64,000 nucleotides of DNA. It comes from Anaerobacillus isosaccharinicus. Lineage in GTDB: Bacteria > Bacillota > Bacilli > Bacillales > Anaerobacillaceae. The notes under the pieces were generated by a model that made no database searches, was not told where the DNA came from, and saw only the letters and a list, made by a program, of their open reading frames with translations. The stretch covers positions 4,640,164-4,704,163 of the forward strand of contig NZ_CP063356.1 of NCBI RefSeq assembly GCF_001866075.3, given 5' to 3'. A program made the position numbers and the translations under genes. This document shows, in pieces, positions 26,860-36,165 of this stretch. Numbering within the stretch: position 1 is the first letter of the stretch; each line of letters starts with the position of its first letter.

Positions 26860-28230
26860 TTATATATTTTCTCGATAATCACGACATTTTTTTATCCAAT
26901 TATCAACTAAATCAAGACAAGATGCAAAATGGATGTGAGTGTAACCAGCAATTAAATTGTTTGACATATATCCTTCTTTCAACGTTCCAGCAAAGCCACT
27001 AGTATAGTAAGCAAATGGGAAATCTCCTTTAGGATGGTATGTGGAGTAATGAAACTCATGACCTCGTGCTTTAGTATTTTCGGAAAATAAGAAGTTACCT
27101 TTCTGTCCAGTTATTTCCCGATAACCTAAAGCAACTAATCTTTTTTGCATTTTTACAAACCCTGGAATCACTGCCACCATTTCAAAATTTTGTTCCTATG
27201 TTGTTTCTATTCCTTCTGTTAAATACATAAAACCACCACATTCAGCAAACGTTGGTAATCCATTTTCAATCGCATGCCTAATGGACTGTTTCACATCTCT
27301 ATTTTCAGCTAACCCATGAACAAATTCTTCAGGAAATCCGCCACCTATATATAAGCCGTCGACATCTGCTGGAAGTAATTCTCCTTCTAATGGAGAGAAA
27401 TAAACTAGCTCGGCACCTTTATGGTTGAGGATTTCTAAATTTTCGGGATAGTAAAAATTAAAGGCTTGATCTTTAGCAACAGCTATTTTGACAGTTGACT
27501 CTTGTTTATTAACATAAATCGATGGAATAGCCTCCAACCGCTCTGCTTCTGAAAGTTTAGTTAGTAAATCTAAATTTACCGTTTCAGCAACTAACATACC
27601 TAACTTATCAAAAAAATCAGCTAGTTCTCCCCGCTCTATTGAAGGAATTAACCCTAAATGTCGTTCTGGGATCACTATGTCGAGTTCCTTTTTTAAATAA
27701 CCGACAACTGGAATATGACACTCTTGTTCGATAGCTGTTTTTACGAGCATGAAATGCCCTTCGCTTCCTACTTGATTAGCGATGACACCTACTATGTTTG
27801 CTTCACCGCTAAGACATTGAAAGCCTTTGACAATGGCAGCGGCACTGCGGGCCATACTGTAGCAGTCAACAACCAAAATGACAGGGCTTTTCGTCATTAC
27901 ACTAATTTCTGCAGTACTACCAACATTTGACTCGGGGTCTTTTCCATCGAGAAAACCCATAACCCCTTCAATAATACTTATATCAGCATCTTGGCTGCCG
28001 TGAAGAAAAATTTCCTTAAGCTTTTCTTCATCAAGCATCCAACTATCTAGGTTTCTAGAAGGCCTACCCGTAACAGCAGTATGATAAGATGGATCAATAT
28101 AATCAGGTCCACACTTAAAACCTTGAACACAAAGTCCTCTTTTTTTCAATGCTGCCATTAAACCAATCGTTAACGTTGTTTTTCCAACTCCACTACCTGT
28201 ACCTGCAATGACTAGTCTATTTTGACTCAC
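26860..28230 (-). pseudogene. cbiA: Cobyrinate a,c-diamide synthase CbiA, interrupted by an in-frame TAG
   Basis: CbiA amidates the a and c side chains of cobyrinate with glutamine and ATP. The N-terminal P-loop part (IAGTGSGVGKTTLTIGLM) and the GATase part with FAECGGFMYLTEG, which holds the catalytic Cys, are followed at 27198-27196 by a TAG. The same frame then runs EQNFEMVAVIPGFVKMQKRL and ends with RGHEFHYS and TSGFAGTLKEG, the normal C-terminus including the final His motif. Read through, the length is about 456 codons, as in the family. The stop lies within the amidotransferase domain, so the truncated form should lack glutamine hydrolysis. The GTG at 28230 has the best ribosome-site spacing. 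Confidence 0.88.
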
Positions 28231-29293
28231 TGCTTTCACCCCTCATTGCTCTAGTAAAATTGTATGGAAGTTCTTCGACAATTCGCCCCTGTCTACCTGT
28301 AGTCGTTTTTGACATTGTTAGAGAATTCAATATTGCTTCTTCTGTTACTTCAGCTACAGCTTGAAACAATTGATTGTAAACCAAAGTATCTTCTCTTAAC
28401 TCTTGTTTCGTCAAAATTACGTGTTCTGTAGTGTGGTCAATTGTAATCGCTGTAGAAAAAGCGATAACAATATCTCCACTCCCATGACTGACGTGACTAC
28501 CCGTTCTTCCTAAACCAATCGTCGCTCGTTTTGCAATCCGTTTTAGCCCGCGATCACTTAACGGTGCGTCCGTAGCTAGAACGATCATGATTGAACCATC
28601 TGTCATATACTCCGGTTCTGGTTTTGAGTTTTCATACTGCCAGTGCCGAAACTCTTCGCGCTTGCCAAAGTTGGAAAGAACAAGACATCCAACCGTAAAG
28701 CTTCCAGATCCAATTTTAACAGTTCTCGAAGAACTACCAATCCCACCTTTGTAGCCAAAACAAACCATCCCCGTACCAGCACCTACTGCACCTTCTTCAA
28801 CTTGATTTTTATTTGCTTTTACTATCGCTTCGATTGCATGTCTAGGTTTGATCGGTAATAATCGAATTGAATTAAGATAGCTATCGTTACACTCACCAAC
28901 AACAATATTAATTGTTCCTGTCGTATCACCGATTTCTGGATTTTGTTTAAGCATATATTCAAGCGTTCCTTGTGTAGTAGCCGGAACACCGAACGTATTG
29001 GTTAGCATGATGGGCGATTCAATTTGCCCTAGTTCATCAAGCTGAATTAACCCCGTTGTCTTACCAAACCCATTAATCACGTAGGAAGCTGCTATTACTT
29101 TTTCACGAAAGAGATTGCGTCCATGCGGTAAAATAGCAGTTACCCCAGTTCGAACCGTTTCACAACCTTCTAGATCTTCAATCAACGTGACATGTCCAAC
29201 TAATACTCCCTCTACATCTGTAATACAATTTTTCTTGCCTGTTGGCAATTTGCCAACCTCTATCCCTAACTCTCTTAATTTACGTCGCTTCAC
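28217..29293 (-). CDS. P1-family aminopeptidase/esterase (DmpA type)
   Basis: 358 residues of the P1 (DmpA, L-aminopeptidase D-Ala-esterase) family, N-terminal nucleophile hydrolases that self-cleave before a Ser. The cleavage region is GYKGGIGSSSRTV (Gly-Ser), and conserved parts such as NAxxVGHVTL-like GVLVGHVTLIED, MLTNTFGVP and TNIVVGECNDSYLN are present. It probably acts on short peptides or amides. It overlaps cbiA by about 14 bp, an odd neighbour for a cobalamin gene, so it may share its transcript. The GTG/ATG start is the ATG at 29293. Confidence 0.87.
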   Translation of the reverse strand: MKRRKLRELGIEVGKLPTGKKNCITDVEGVLVGHVTLIEDLEGCETVRTGVTAILPHGRNLFREKVIAASYVINGFGKTTGLIQLDELGQIESPIMLTNTFGVPATTQGTLEYMLKQNPEIGDTTGTINIVVGECNDSYLNSIRLLPIKPRHAIEAIVKANKNQVEEGAVGAGTGMVCFGYKGGIGSSSRTVKIGSGSFTVGCLVLSNFGKREEFRHWQYENSKPEPEYMTDGSIMIVLATDAPLSDRGLKRIAKRATIGLGRTGSHVSHGSGDIVIAFSTAITIDHTTEHVILTKQELREDTLVYNQLFQAVAEVTEEAILNSLTMSKTTTGRQGRIVEELPYNFTRAMRGESSESK

Positions 29294-29321
29294 ATTACAT
29301 CGACACCTTCCTGATTGTGCT

Positions 29322-29762
29322 CTAGCATTTCACCATATCAACATGGGGAATTCCATCTTCTAAATAAACTTCTGAAATAGATGTAAATCCAAACGATTGA
29401 TAGAAGTGTCGTAAATGGTCTTGTGCTTGAATTTTTATCTTTGTTTCTTTTAACTCTTCTTCTACAAAGGCTATTGCATTCTTCATTAAAAGAGATGCAA
29501 TTCCACTGCGGCGATACTTTTCCTTTACGATTACTCGTCCAATTGATACTTCTTCATACTTTAAGCCTTTAGGTAAAATTCTACAATATGCTCTTATTTC
29601 TCCTTCTTCTTGTAGAAACAAATGAAATGAGTTCTGGTCTAAATCATCAAGTTCTGGATACGGACAGTTTTGTTCCACGACGAAGATATTAATTCGTTCT
29701 TTAATGATCGTATATAATTGATTTTTAGTTAATTCATCAAAAGTTTTTAATTGCCAAGACAA
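29322..29762 (-). CDS. ElaA-type GNAT acetyltransferase
   Basis: 146 residues with the GNAT acetyl-CoA pocket IGRVIVKEKYRRSGIASLLM (R/Q-x-x-G-x-A form). The ElaA hallmarks ERINIFVVEQNCPYPELDDLD and AYCRILPKG are clear. ElaA proteins acetylate amines of unknown identity. A longer frame begins at a TTG (29780) lying in the GGAGGAGG ribosome site; the TTG at 29762, 8 nt after it, is preferred. The gene follows the ABC exporter genes on the same strand by about 50 bp downstream of their end. Confidence 0.85.
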   Translation of the reverse strand: MSWQLKTFDELTKNQLYTIIKERINIFVVEQNCPYPELDDLDQNSFHLFLQEEGEIRAYCRILPKGLKYEEVSIGRVIVKEKYRRSGIASLLMKNAIAFVEEELKETKIKIQAQDHLRHFYQSFGFTSISEVYLEDGIPHVDMVKC

Positions 29763-29813
29763 TGGTTTGTCCTCCTCCAAATTTGTTAAAAACAGCCTCC
29801 AAACGGAGACTGT

Positions 29814-31598
29814 TTAGATTGCGTCATTTTTTAACTGACCATGATAAAGTTCGTAATAAAAGCCTTTGCTTTTTAATAACGCATTGTGACTTCCCTTTTC
29901 AATAATACAGCCTTCATCTAAAACAATGATTTGATTCGCTTGTTGGATCGTATTTAAACGGTGAGCAATTACAAAGCTCGTTCGGCCTTCCATCAATCTT
30001 GCAAGAGCTTCTTGAATTTTAATTTCAGTAACTGTATCAATACTACTCGTTGCCTCATCTAAAACTAATAGCTTTGGACGTGCCAATATCGCCCTGGCAA
30101 TTGAAAGAAGTTGCTTTTGCCCTTGACTAATTCCACCACCATCCTGTATAAGGACAGTGTCATAGCCTTTTGGAAGCTTCATAATGAATGAATGGGCGTT
30201 AGCCAGTTTCGCTGACTCTATCACCTCTTCATCAGTAGCTTCTAGCTTCCCATAACGAATATTCTCCCGAATTGTTCCTTCAAATAAAAAAGGATCTTGG
30301 AGAACAAAGCCCATATGTTGCCTCAGACTTTCCCGACTAACATTAGCCATGTCTATCCCATCTATCATAATTGTACCTTGATCAGGATCATAAAAACGGC
30401 TAAGCAGATTAATTATTGTAGTCTTCCCAGCACCTGTAGGCCCAACAAATGCTACAGTTTCTCCACTACTTGCTTTAAAAGATACATCGTAAATAGTTTG
30501 GCCATCTTTTTCATAAGAAAAGGAAACATCTCTAAACTCAACTTCGCCACTGACTTCCTCAAGCTCTATGAAATCCTGCTTCTCTTCTTCTTTGTCTTCG
30601 TCCATTACTTCGAAAACACGTTCAGCTCCGGAAACTGCAGAGAGAAGGGTATTATATTGATTTGATAAATCATTTAGTGGCCGAGTAAATTGTCTTGAAT
30701 ATTGAGTAAAGGTCACGATAATACCAATTGAAACTAGATCGTTTAAAGCAAGAACGCCACCTGCTAAGGCAATAATCGCAAAGCTTAAATTGTTCAAGAC
30801 ATTCATTAACTTCGGAATAAAGCCAGAATAGGTTTGAGCCCAGTATCCAGATTTTTTTAATTGTTCATTTTTCTCCATAAATTGCCTAGTAACTTTTTCT
30901 TCTTGAGAAAATGTTTTTACAACACTTTGACCTGATATCGTTTCTTCAATAAACCCATTCAGCGATCCAAGATTTTTTTGTTGCTCACGAAAATATTTTT
31001 GCGTTCTTGTTGTGATCCACTTCATACCTAAATATAGTAGCGGAATAATCGTTAACGTAATAAGAGTTAACAACGGACTCAGATAAATCATAAACGCTAT
31101 TGTACCTACAAGCGTAAGGACACCAGAAAAAATTTGTATTACAGAGCTATTTAATGTACGACTAACATTTTCCATATCATTTGTTAATCTACTCATTAAT
31201 TCACCGTGCTGTTTATTGTCAAAATAACGAATTGACAGGCTATGAAGATGACGAAATAAATGCCTACGCATTTTGTACACTGTATTTTGAGCGATGCTAA
31301 TCATTAACGAATTATGAAGCCAAATCGCAATCGAGTTAAGGACATAAATACTACCCAGAAAAACTAGCAACAGTAAAAGCCCATCAATATTTCGAGTAAC
31401 TATATATTTGTCAACAGCCACACCAATTAAATAAGGCCCTAATAAGGATAATACTACGCTTATTGCAACTAAGAATAACACAAAGCTCATTACTGCTTTT
31501 TTTTCAGATAAATAAATCCATATTCGCTTGATTGTGCGCCAAATATCTTTTGTTTTTGGTGGCGGTCCATTTTTATTAAAATGGGGGTGCTTAGCCAT
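29814..31598 (-). CDS. Heterodimeric ABC exporter, subunit with canonical catalytic Glu (YfiC/BmrD-like)
   Basis: 594 residues: six membrane helices (about 30-310) and one nucleotide-binding domain. Walker A is VGPTGAGKTT, Walker B LLVLDEATSSID with the catalytic Glu, and the H-loop IAHRLNT is intact. However, its signature reads ISQGQKQLLS instead of LSGGQ, so this subunit contributes the degenerate signature to one site. It overlaps its partner by 8 bp; the ATG at 31598 has GGAGG 9 nt upstream. Such pairs export drugs or lipids; the substrate is not predictable. Confidence 0.9.
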   Translation of the reverse strand: MAKHPHFNKNGPPPKTKDIWRTIKRIWIYLSEKKAVMSFVLFLVAISVVLSLLGPYLIGVAVDKYIVTRNIDGLLLLLVFLGSIYVLNSIAIWLHNSLMISIAQNTVYKMRRHLFRHLHSLSIRYFDNKQHGELMSRLTNDMENVSRTLNSSVIQIFSGVLTLVGTIAFMIYLSPLLTLITLTIIPLLYLGMKWITTRTQKYFREQQKNLGSLNGFIEETISGQSVVKTFSQEEKVTRQFMEKNEQLKKSGYWAQTYSGFIPKLMNVLNNLSFAIIALAGGVLALNDLVSIGIIVTFTQYSRQFTRPLNDLSNQYNTLLSAVSGAERVFEVMDEDKEEEKQDFIELEEVSGEVEFRDVSFSYEKDGQTIYDVSFKASSGETVAFVGPTGAGKTTIINLLSRFYDPDQGTIMIDGIDMANVSRESLRQHMGFVLQDPFLFEGTIRENIRYGKLEATDEEVIESAKLANAHSFIMKLPKGYDTVLIQDGGGISQGQKQLLSIARAILARPKLLVLDEATSSIDTVTEIKIQEALARLMEGRTSFVIAHRLNTIQQANQIIVLDEGCIIEKGSHNALLKSKGFYYELYHGQLKNDAI

Positions 31599-33321
31599 TA
31601 CTTGCCACCTCCTGATGATGTTGAGAATCATATATTTTTTGATATAATTCGCTTCGATGTAGAAGGGTGTGATGATCACCTAGATCAACGATACATCCAT
31701 CCTCAAGCAGTATTATTTTATCAGCTACCATAACTGTACTAATTTTTTGAGTAATAATGAAAGTCGTACACGAGAGTTCTTTAATTGCCTCTAAAATTTT
31801 CCCTTCAGTTTGTAAATCTAAGGCTGAGGTACTATCATCTAACAGTAAAATTTTCGGTTTGCGTATTAGAGCTCTAGCTATTGATAAGCGCTGTTTTTGC
31901 CCCCCTGAAAGATTAACACCCTTTTGGCCAATAACTGTATCGTATTTGTTCGGTAGGTTTTCGATCGTGCCATGAATTTGCGCTGCTTTTGCAGCTTCAA
32001 TGACTTCATCTATTGTTGCATCCTCTTTTCCCCAGCAAATATTCTCATGGATTGTACCAGAAAAAAGTCGAGATTCTTGAGGAACATAACCAATTTGTTT
32101 CCGTAAAGATGTCAGTTTCAACCTTTTAATATCGTGATTATCGATCGTAACAGCGCCACTTGTTGGATCGTAAAGTCTAGGGATTAGCTGAAACAGCGAT
32201 GTTTTTCCTGAACCGGTTGCTCCAAGGATCGCCACTGTTTCTCCTTGCTTTACTTTGAACGTCAAATCTTTTAATACTTCTACTTGTGTATCTGGATAAT
32301 GAAATGAGACTTTATGGAATTCCACACTTCCTTGGAATTGGTCTTTATGTAATGGTAACCCTTCACCATCGAGCAGATCCACATCCGCTTCCAATACCTC
32401 AACGATCCGACTAGAGGATGCTTTCGCCCTTGCAAGGTTCATTAAAATAAATGAAAAAACGGAAAAGGCAAACATAATTCTCGTTGCATAGTTAACTAAG
32501 GCAACAATTTCACCTATATTCGCTTCACCTGAAGTTACTTGAAAACTTCCAAACCATAAGATAAATAAAATACTTATGTTCATGACTAATAACAAAACTG
32601 GCATCGTCAATTCAATTAGCCTAAGAGCACCAATCGTATTATCCTTTAATTCTTGACTAGCCTTTGCAAAACGATTTTGCTCATGGGTTTTTCGTAAAAA
32701 AGCTTTTATTAAGCGCATACCCGCTAGATTTTCTCGCATGACACTATTAACAGCATCTAACTTTTCCTGAACCTTGCGAAACAACGTTACTCCACGTCCC
32801 ATTAACCAAACCATGAACAAAAATAACAACGGCATTGTCACAACTAATATAAGTGCAAGCTTCCAATTAACGATTAATGCCATAATTACTCCACCAATAA
32901 CTAGTAACGGAGCTCTCGCCATAATGCGTAAACCCATAAAGACTAAACCTTGAATTTGACTTACATCATTAGTTAACCTTGTAATTAGCGATGATGTTGG
33001 AAATCTGTTTAAATTAGCAAAGGAAAAGGATTGAACTTTATCGAACAAACTCTTTCTTACATCATATCCAAAGCCTTGACTAACATGGGCAGCATAAAAT
33101 GAATTAATGATCCCCGCTCCAAAACCGACAAACGATAAACCCATCATAATACCACCCCAAATAAGCACAACGGAGAGGTCATTTTTCAAAATTCCATCAT
33201 CAATAATTTTCGCCATTAATAGCGGGTGCCAAAGCTCAACAAATAATTCCACCAGCATTAGGAATAAAGCAATATAGACCGGCTTTTTATAAGCTCTTAA
33301 AAAAGATAATACTTTTAACAT
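31591..33321 (-). CDS. Heterodimeric ABC exporter, degenerate-site subunit (YfiB/BmrC-like)
   Basis: 576 residues: six membrane helices and a nucleotide-binding domain. The signature LSGGQKQRLSIARAL is canonical, but the Walker B end is LLLDDSTSALD (Asp in place of catalytic Glu) and the H-loop position reads IITQKIST, with Gln for His. One ATP site of the dimer is therefore hydrolytically silent, as in heterodimeric exporters of this group. The ATG at 33321 lies just after GGGGGG. It is the first gene of the pair. Confidence 0.9.
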   Translation of the reverse strand: MLKVLSFLRAYKKPVYIALFLMLVELFVELWHPLLMAKIIDDGILKNDLSVVLIWGGIMMGLSFVGFGAGIINSFYAAHVSQGFGYDVRKSLFDKVQSFSFANLNRFPTSSLITRLTNDVSQIQGLVFMGLRIMARAPLLVIGGVIMALIVNWKLALILVVTMPLLFLFMVWLMGRGVTLFRKVQEKLDAVNSVMRENLAGMRLIKAFLRKTHEQNRFAKASQELKDNTIGALRLIELTMPVLLLVMNISILFILWFGSFQVTSGEANIGEIVALVNYATRIMFAFSVFSFILMNLARAKASSSRIVEVLEADVDLLDGEGLPLHKDQFQGSVEFHKVSFHYPDTQVEVLKDLTFKVKQGETVAILGATGSGKTSLFQLIPRLYDPTSGAVTIDNHDIKRLKLTSLRKQIGYVPQESRLFSGTIHENICWGKEDATIDEVIEAAKAAQIHGTIENLPNKYDTVIGQKGVNLSGGQKQRLSIARALIRKPKILLLDDSTSALDLQTEGKILEAIKELSCTTFIITQKISTVMVADKIILLEDGCIVDLGDHHTLLHRSELYQKIYDSQHHQEVASNG

Positions 33322-33690
33322 ACAGCCCCCCAAAGACGTTCTTCGATGTAAAACTCTTCTTATTTATGTATACTGTTTAGTTAAGTTTAATTCTAATGGA
33401 AGAAATATTCAATTAATATCATTGATTAGTTTAGAGAGTATGAAATGGAAAGTGTAGAATTTAGAATGTTGAGTTCTAGAGGAAATGCTATAATTCAAAC
33501 ATCTTAATTTTATTAATTTTCTAAAAAAAGAATTACTTTCAATATCTATGTTAACTAGCGACAGACCTTGTCCTTGATCTAATACACTTACTTCATCAAA
33601 ATCAAAACAATATCAACACGTACGAAAAGGCCCCAATTAAGGGACCTTAGACATCATTGAAACTCTTTCACAATTCTACATTCTACATTC
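33322..33690. other. Intergenic stretch without a gene
   Basis: About 370 bp, AT-rich, no supportable reading frame. It holds a weak hairpin at 33624-33650 (AAGG-CCCC / GGG-CCTT) that may terminate the gene at 33691, and a repeated ATTCTACATTCTACATTC motif near 33673-33690. A related TAGAATTTAGAATG lies at about 33456, and similar words recur at about 62318-62335. Confidence 0.6.
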
Positions 33691-34353
33691 CTATGACGGA
33701 TCAAAACCCTCCATCGAATCCATGTTATTTTCAATTAACTCAATAATTGCACCCGCTTCTTCTTTACTAAAAATGAAGTTTGTTTCATCTTCAATCGTTT
33801 CATCATCTTCGGTATAAATTCGATTTATGCGGTGAAGGATACCATCGCCAGTTTCTTTAATAACCCCAAATTTATAAGTGACTTCAACCTCATCTAAGTA
33901 TGAATAGGCTAAGACTTCTGGTGTTGTCCATTCTACATCTACGACTACATCGTATTCGCCACCATCTGTATAAACTTGGTTTTCATCCTCATCATCAAAC
34001 AGATCCTCATTTTCTTCGTCCTCTTCGATTTCCTCAACTTCAGTATCCATAAATTCATGAAATACCTCATGAATTGCATCAAGAATTTCTTCAATATCAG
34101 GGAGGATTTGCCTGTATGTTTCTCCCATTGTTAGATCAAATTCTTCTATATAAAATTCCTCATTATGGGGATCAAAAAACAAAGTACAGAAAACTTCTCG
34201 ATCATCTTCCTCAAACTCCACATAAAATTCAATCTTTGGATGTTTAGCAGCTCTGTCAATTCGCATATGTCCTATTTCATCATAATCTTCACAAATAGAC
34301 TCTAAGTAATCCTGCATCTCGCTACTAACTCGATCAAACCATTCTAAAGACAT
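33691..34353 (-). CDS. Very acidic hypothetical protein
   Basis: 220 residues, strikingly rich in Glu and Asp, with a run around EVEEIEEDEENEDLFDDEDE (about 108-127) that separates two beta-rich halves: an N-terminal part (KIEFYVEFEEDDREVFCTLF) and a C-terminal part (YDVVVDVEWTTPEVLAYSYL). No membrane segment, signal or enzyme motif is visible. Acidic proteins like this are common in salt- or alkali-adapted Bacillaceae, but that does not identify a function. The family is not recognised. Confidence 0.65.
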   Translation of the reverse strand: MSLEWFDRVSSEMQDYLESICEDYDEIGHMRIDRAAKHPKIEFYVEFEEDDREVFCTLFFDPHNEEFYIEEFDLTMGETYRQILPDIEEILDAIHEVFHEFMDTEVEEIEEDEENEDLFDDEDENQVYTDGGEYDVVVDVEWTTPEVLAYSYLDEVEVTYKFGVIKETGDGILHRINRIYTEDDETIEDETNFIFSKEEAGAIIELIENNMDSMEGFDPS

Positions 34354-34520
34354 TTACACATCCCATCCTTTCAGTATATTACATGTTTATTATGCCTATC
34401 TTTGTAATTATTGAACATACCACATTTATCCATTTTCCAAGGATTAAACTATTGACTTCCAAAAATAATTCGTTTACCCCCATTTCCTCATCTCCCAACC
34501 AGGGACGGATTCCTCAACCA

Positions 34521-34558
34521 AATAAAAGCCCGTTCCTAATAATCGGACGGGCCATTTT
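34521..34558 (-). terminator. Rho-independent terminator
   Basis: GCCCGT-CC pairs with GG-ACGGGC around a TAATAAT-type loop, and an A-rich tract follows on the plus-strand side, giving TTTTATT on the minus strand. It ends the membrane-protein gene at 34558. Confidence 0.7.
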
Positions 34559-35037
34559 TATCTATCCATTATTTCATCCCGATCTACCCTTCTAAGCAAC
34601 CCCATAAATCCTCTAATGAAAATACAGATAACCATTTCACTAATAACCGTCATTAAGATATTCCACTTCTTAAATCTCAGTAACTTTGTTTTTTTCAAAA
34701 TAAATAGTTCTGTGATAGAAAGTGGAATGATAAATAGGATAACTTTGTTAATCCAGCCCTTAAAACTACAATTTTTAGTGACTTGATAATAGAAGACACA
34801 AGCCCATGGAAATAGTAAATAGTCAAAAAGGATGGACGTCTTGAACGTTTTTGGGAAGTATCTGATTGGGTAACTTAAATACCTTCTATTAACAACCATT
34901 TGATCTGTAAAGCTAGAGATTGTTGCCTTTAACAAAAAAACGATTACCAACTCTTTGTAAGGGGGTTTTCTAAACGAATAAGCAGTTGCACAAATACCGA
35001 ACAGTGTGAAAAAGATTAAAATTACCCTCTCTTTCAA
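34558..35037 (-). CDS. CBO0543-like membrane protein
   Basis: About 159 residues with roughly five hydrophobic segments, including VILIFFTLFGICATAYSF and FDYLLFPWACVFYYQV. The FDYLLFPWACVFY segment is the recognisable core of the CBO0543 family of unknown function found in spore formers. The TTG at 35037 stands 7-8 nt after GAGGTGA; an earlier TTG lies too close to it. It is a lone gene. Confidence 0.6.
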   Translation of the reverse strand: MKERVILIFFTLFGICATAYSFRKPPYKELVIVFLLKATISSFTDQMVVNRRYLSYPIRYFPKTFKTSILFDYLLFPWACVFYYQVTKNCSFKGWINKVILFIIPLSITELFILKKTKLLRFKKWNILMTVISEMVICIFIRGFMGLLRRVDRDEIMDR

Positions 35038-35309
35038 AGTCAATCACCTCAACTAAAGTTTCCCCCAAAAGGTAACTTTACATGTATCAAACTCTCACTT
35101 TCACCAACCTTGAGGTAAATACGGTTCTACACGTTTTTGATGGAAGAATGTGAATTTCCCTCTCGTTACTATTTACATGGTAGCCTCCTTAAAGAAAAGT
35201 GGACTAACTAATCCTTTCGACGCCATGTAACTTAATCCCAATACTCATTAACGCATTCACACTCCGATGAATAAGATATCAAAAAATCATTTTCAAGGAG
35301 TTGGCAAGA

Positions 35310-36041
35310 GTGAATCAACATCCTTATTTTAATAAAGGATTAGCTTTGAATTTACTGGATATGTGTAAGTTAACTTACGAACAGTATTTGAATAATGGTC
35401 ACTTTAAAGTACCTTATGGCGTGAAACTCGTAAAATCTTTCAAAGGTATTGCTTTTGAAAAAAAAGAGTGGTTTGGCTTTATTTTAGAAACGTGGGATTG
35501 TGTTGTAATCGCTTTCCGCGGGACTGATTCCGAGCCAGACTGGATAGCTGACGCAGAGGCATTTCAGGAAATTTTTCCTTATTCAGAAGAATGTGGTTTC
35601 GTTCATCATGGTTTCTTATCTATATATAAATCATGCCGTGATGAAATATTTAAAACTTACGAAAGAATACCTTCATACAAAAGACTTTACATCACCGGAC
35701 ACAGTTTAGGAGCAGCTTTAGCAACCTTACACGCTTTCGATGTTGCTGTAAACGGTCACTTTCACAAAATTACGATGTACAACTACGGGAGTCCACGCGT
35801 TGGAAATCCTGAATTTGCAAGCCGATACAGCAGGACAGTTCGTGACAGTATCAGATTTGTTAACAGCAGTGACATCATTCCAATGCTTCCACCACAAAAA
35901 ATACACTGTCCTTTCACTAAAAAGTATTGGAATTATCAACATGTTCCTAAACAAGTAAAATTCTCAATTCAAGCTGGGTCAATTCAAAAAAACCATGCAC
36001 TCTCCACATATAAAAAAGGAATCGAAAAAAGTGAAATGTAG
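35310..36041 (+). CDS. Class 3 lipase-like hydrolase
   Basis: 243 residues of the alpha/beta-hydrolase Lipase_3 family. The nucleophile elbow ITGHSLGAALATLHA carries the Ser, the Asp is in SSDIIPMLPP and the His probably in the QHVPKQ segment; FRGTDSEPDWIADA is the conserved oxyanion-side strand. No signal peptide is visible, so it should act in the cytoplasm or be released otherwise. The GTG at 35310 is placed 9 nt after AAGGAG; a TTG at 35301 is too close to it. Confidence 0.83.
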   Translation: MNQHPYFNKGLALNLLDMCKLTYEQYLNNGHFKVPYGVKLVKSFKGIAFEKKEWFGFILETWDCVVIAFRGTDSEPDWIADAEAFQEIFPYSEECGFVHHGFLSIYKSCRDEIFKTYERIPSYKRLYITGHSLGAALATLHAFDVAVNGHFHKITMYNYGSPRVGNPEFASRYSRTVRDSIRFVNSSDIIPMLPPQKIHCPFTKKYWNYQHVPKQVKFSIQAGSIQKNHALSTYKKGIEKSEM

Positions 36042-36127
36042 AAGACTGCCCTCGAAATCTAGCAAGCTACAAATTTTTCTTAAAGTTGAACAGTTGCTCT
36101 TTAGAACATTCCTCCAATATAAAGACG

Positions 36128-36162
36128 AAACCGAGCTAGATTGTTACTCTGGCTCGGTTTTC
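36128..36162. terminator. Bidirectional terminator
   Basis: AAACCGAGC / GCTCGGTTT stem with a 15-nt loop and T-tract. It lies between the convergent lipase and CheX-like genes. Confidence 0.88.
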
Positions 36163-36165
36163 CCA

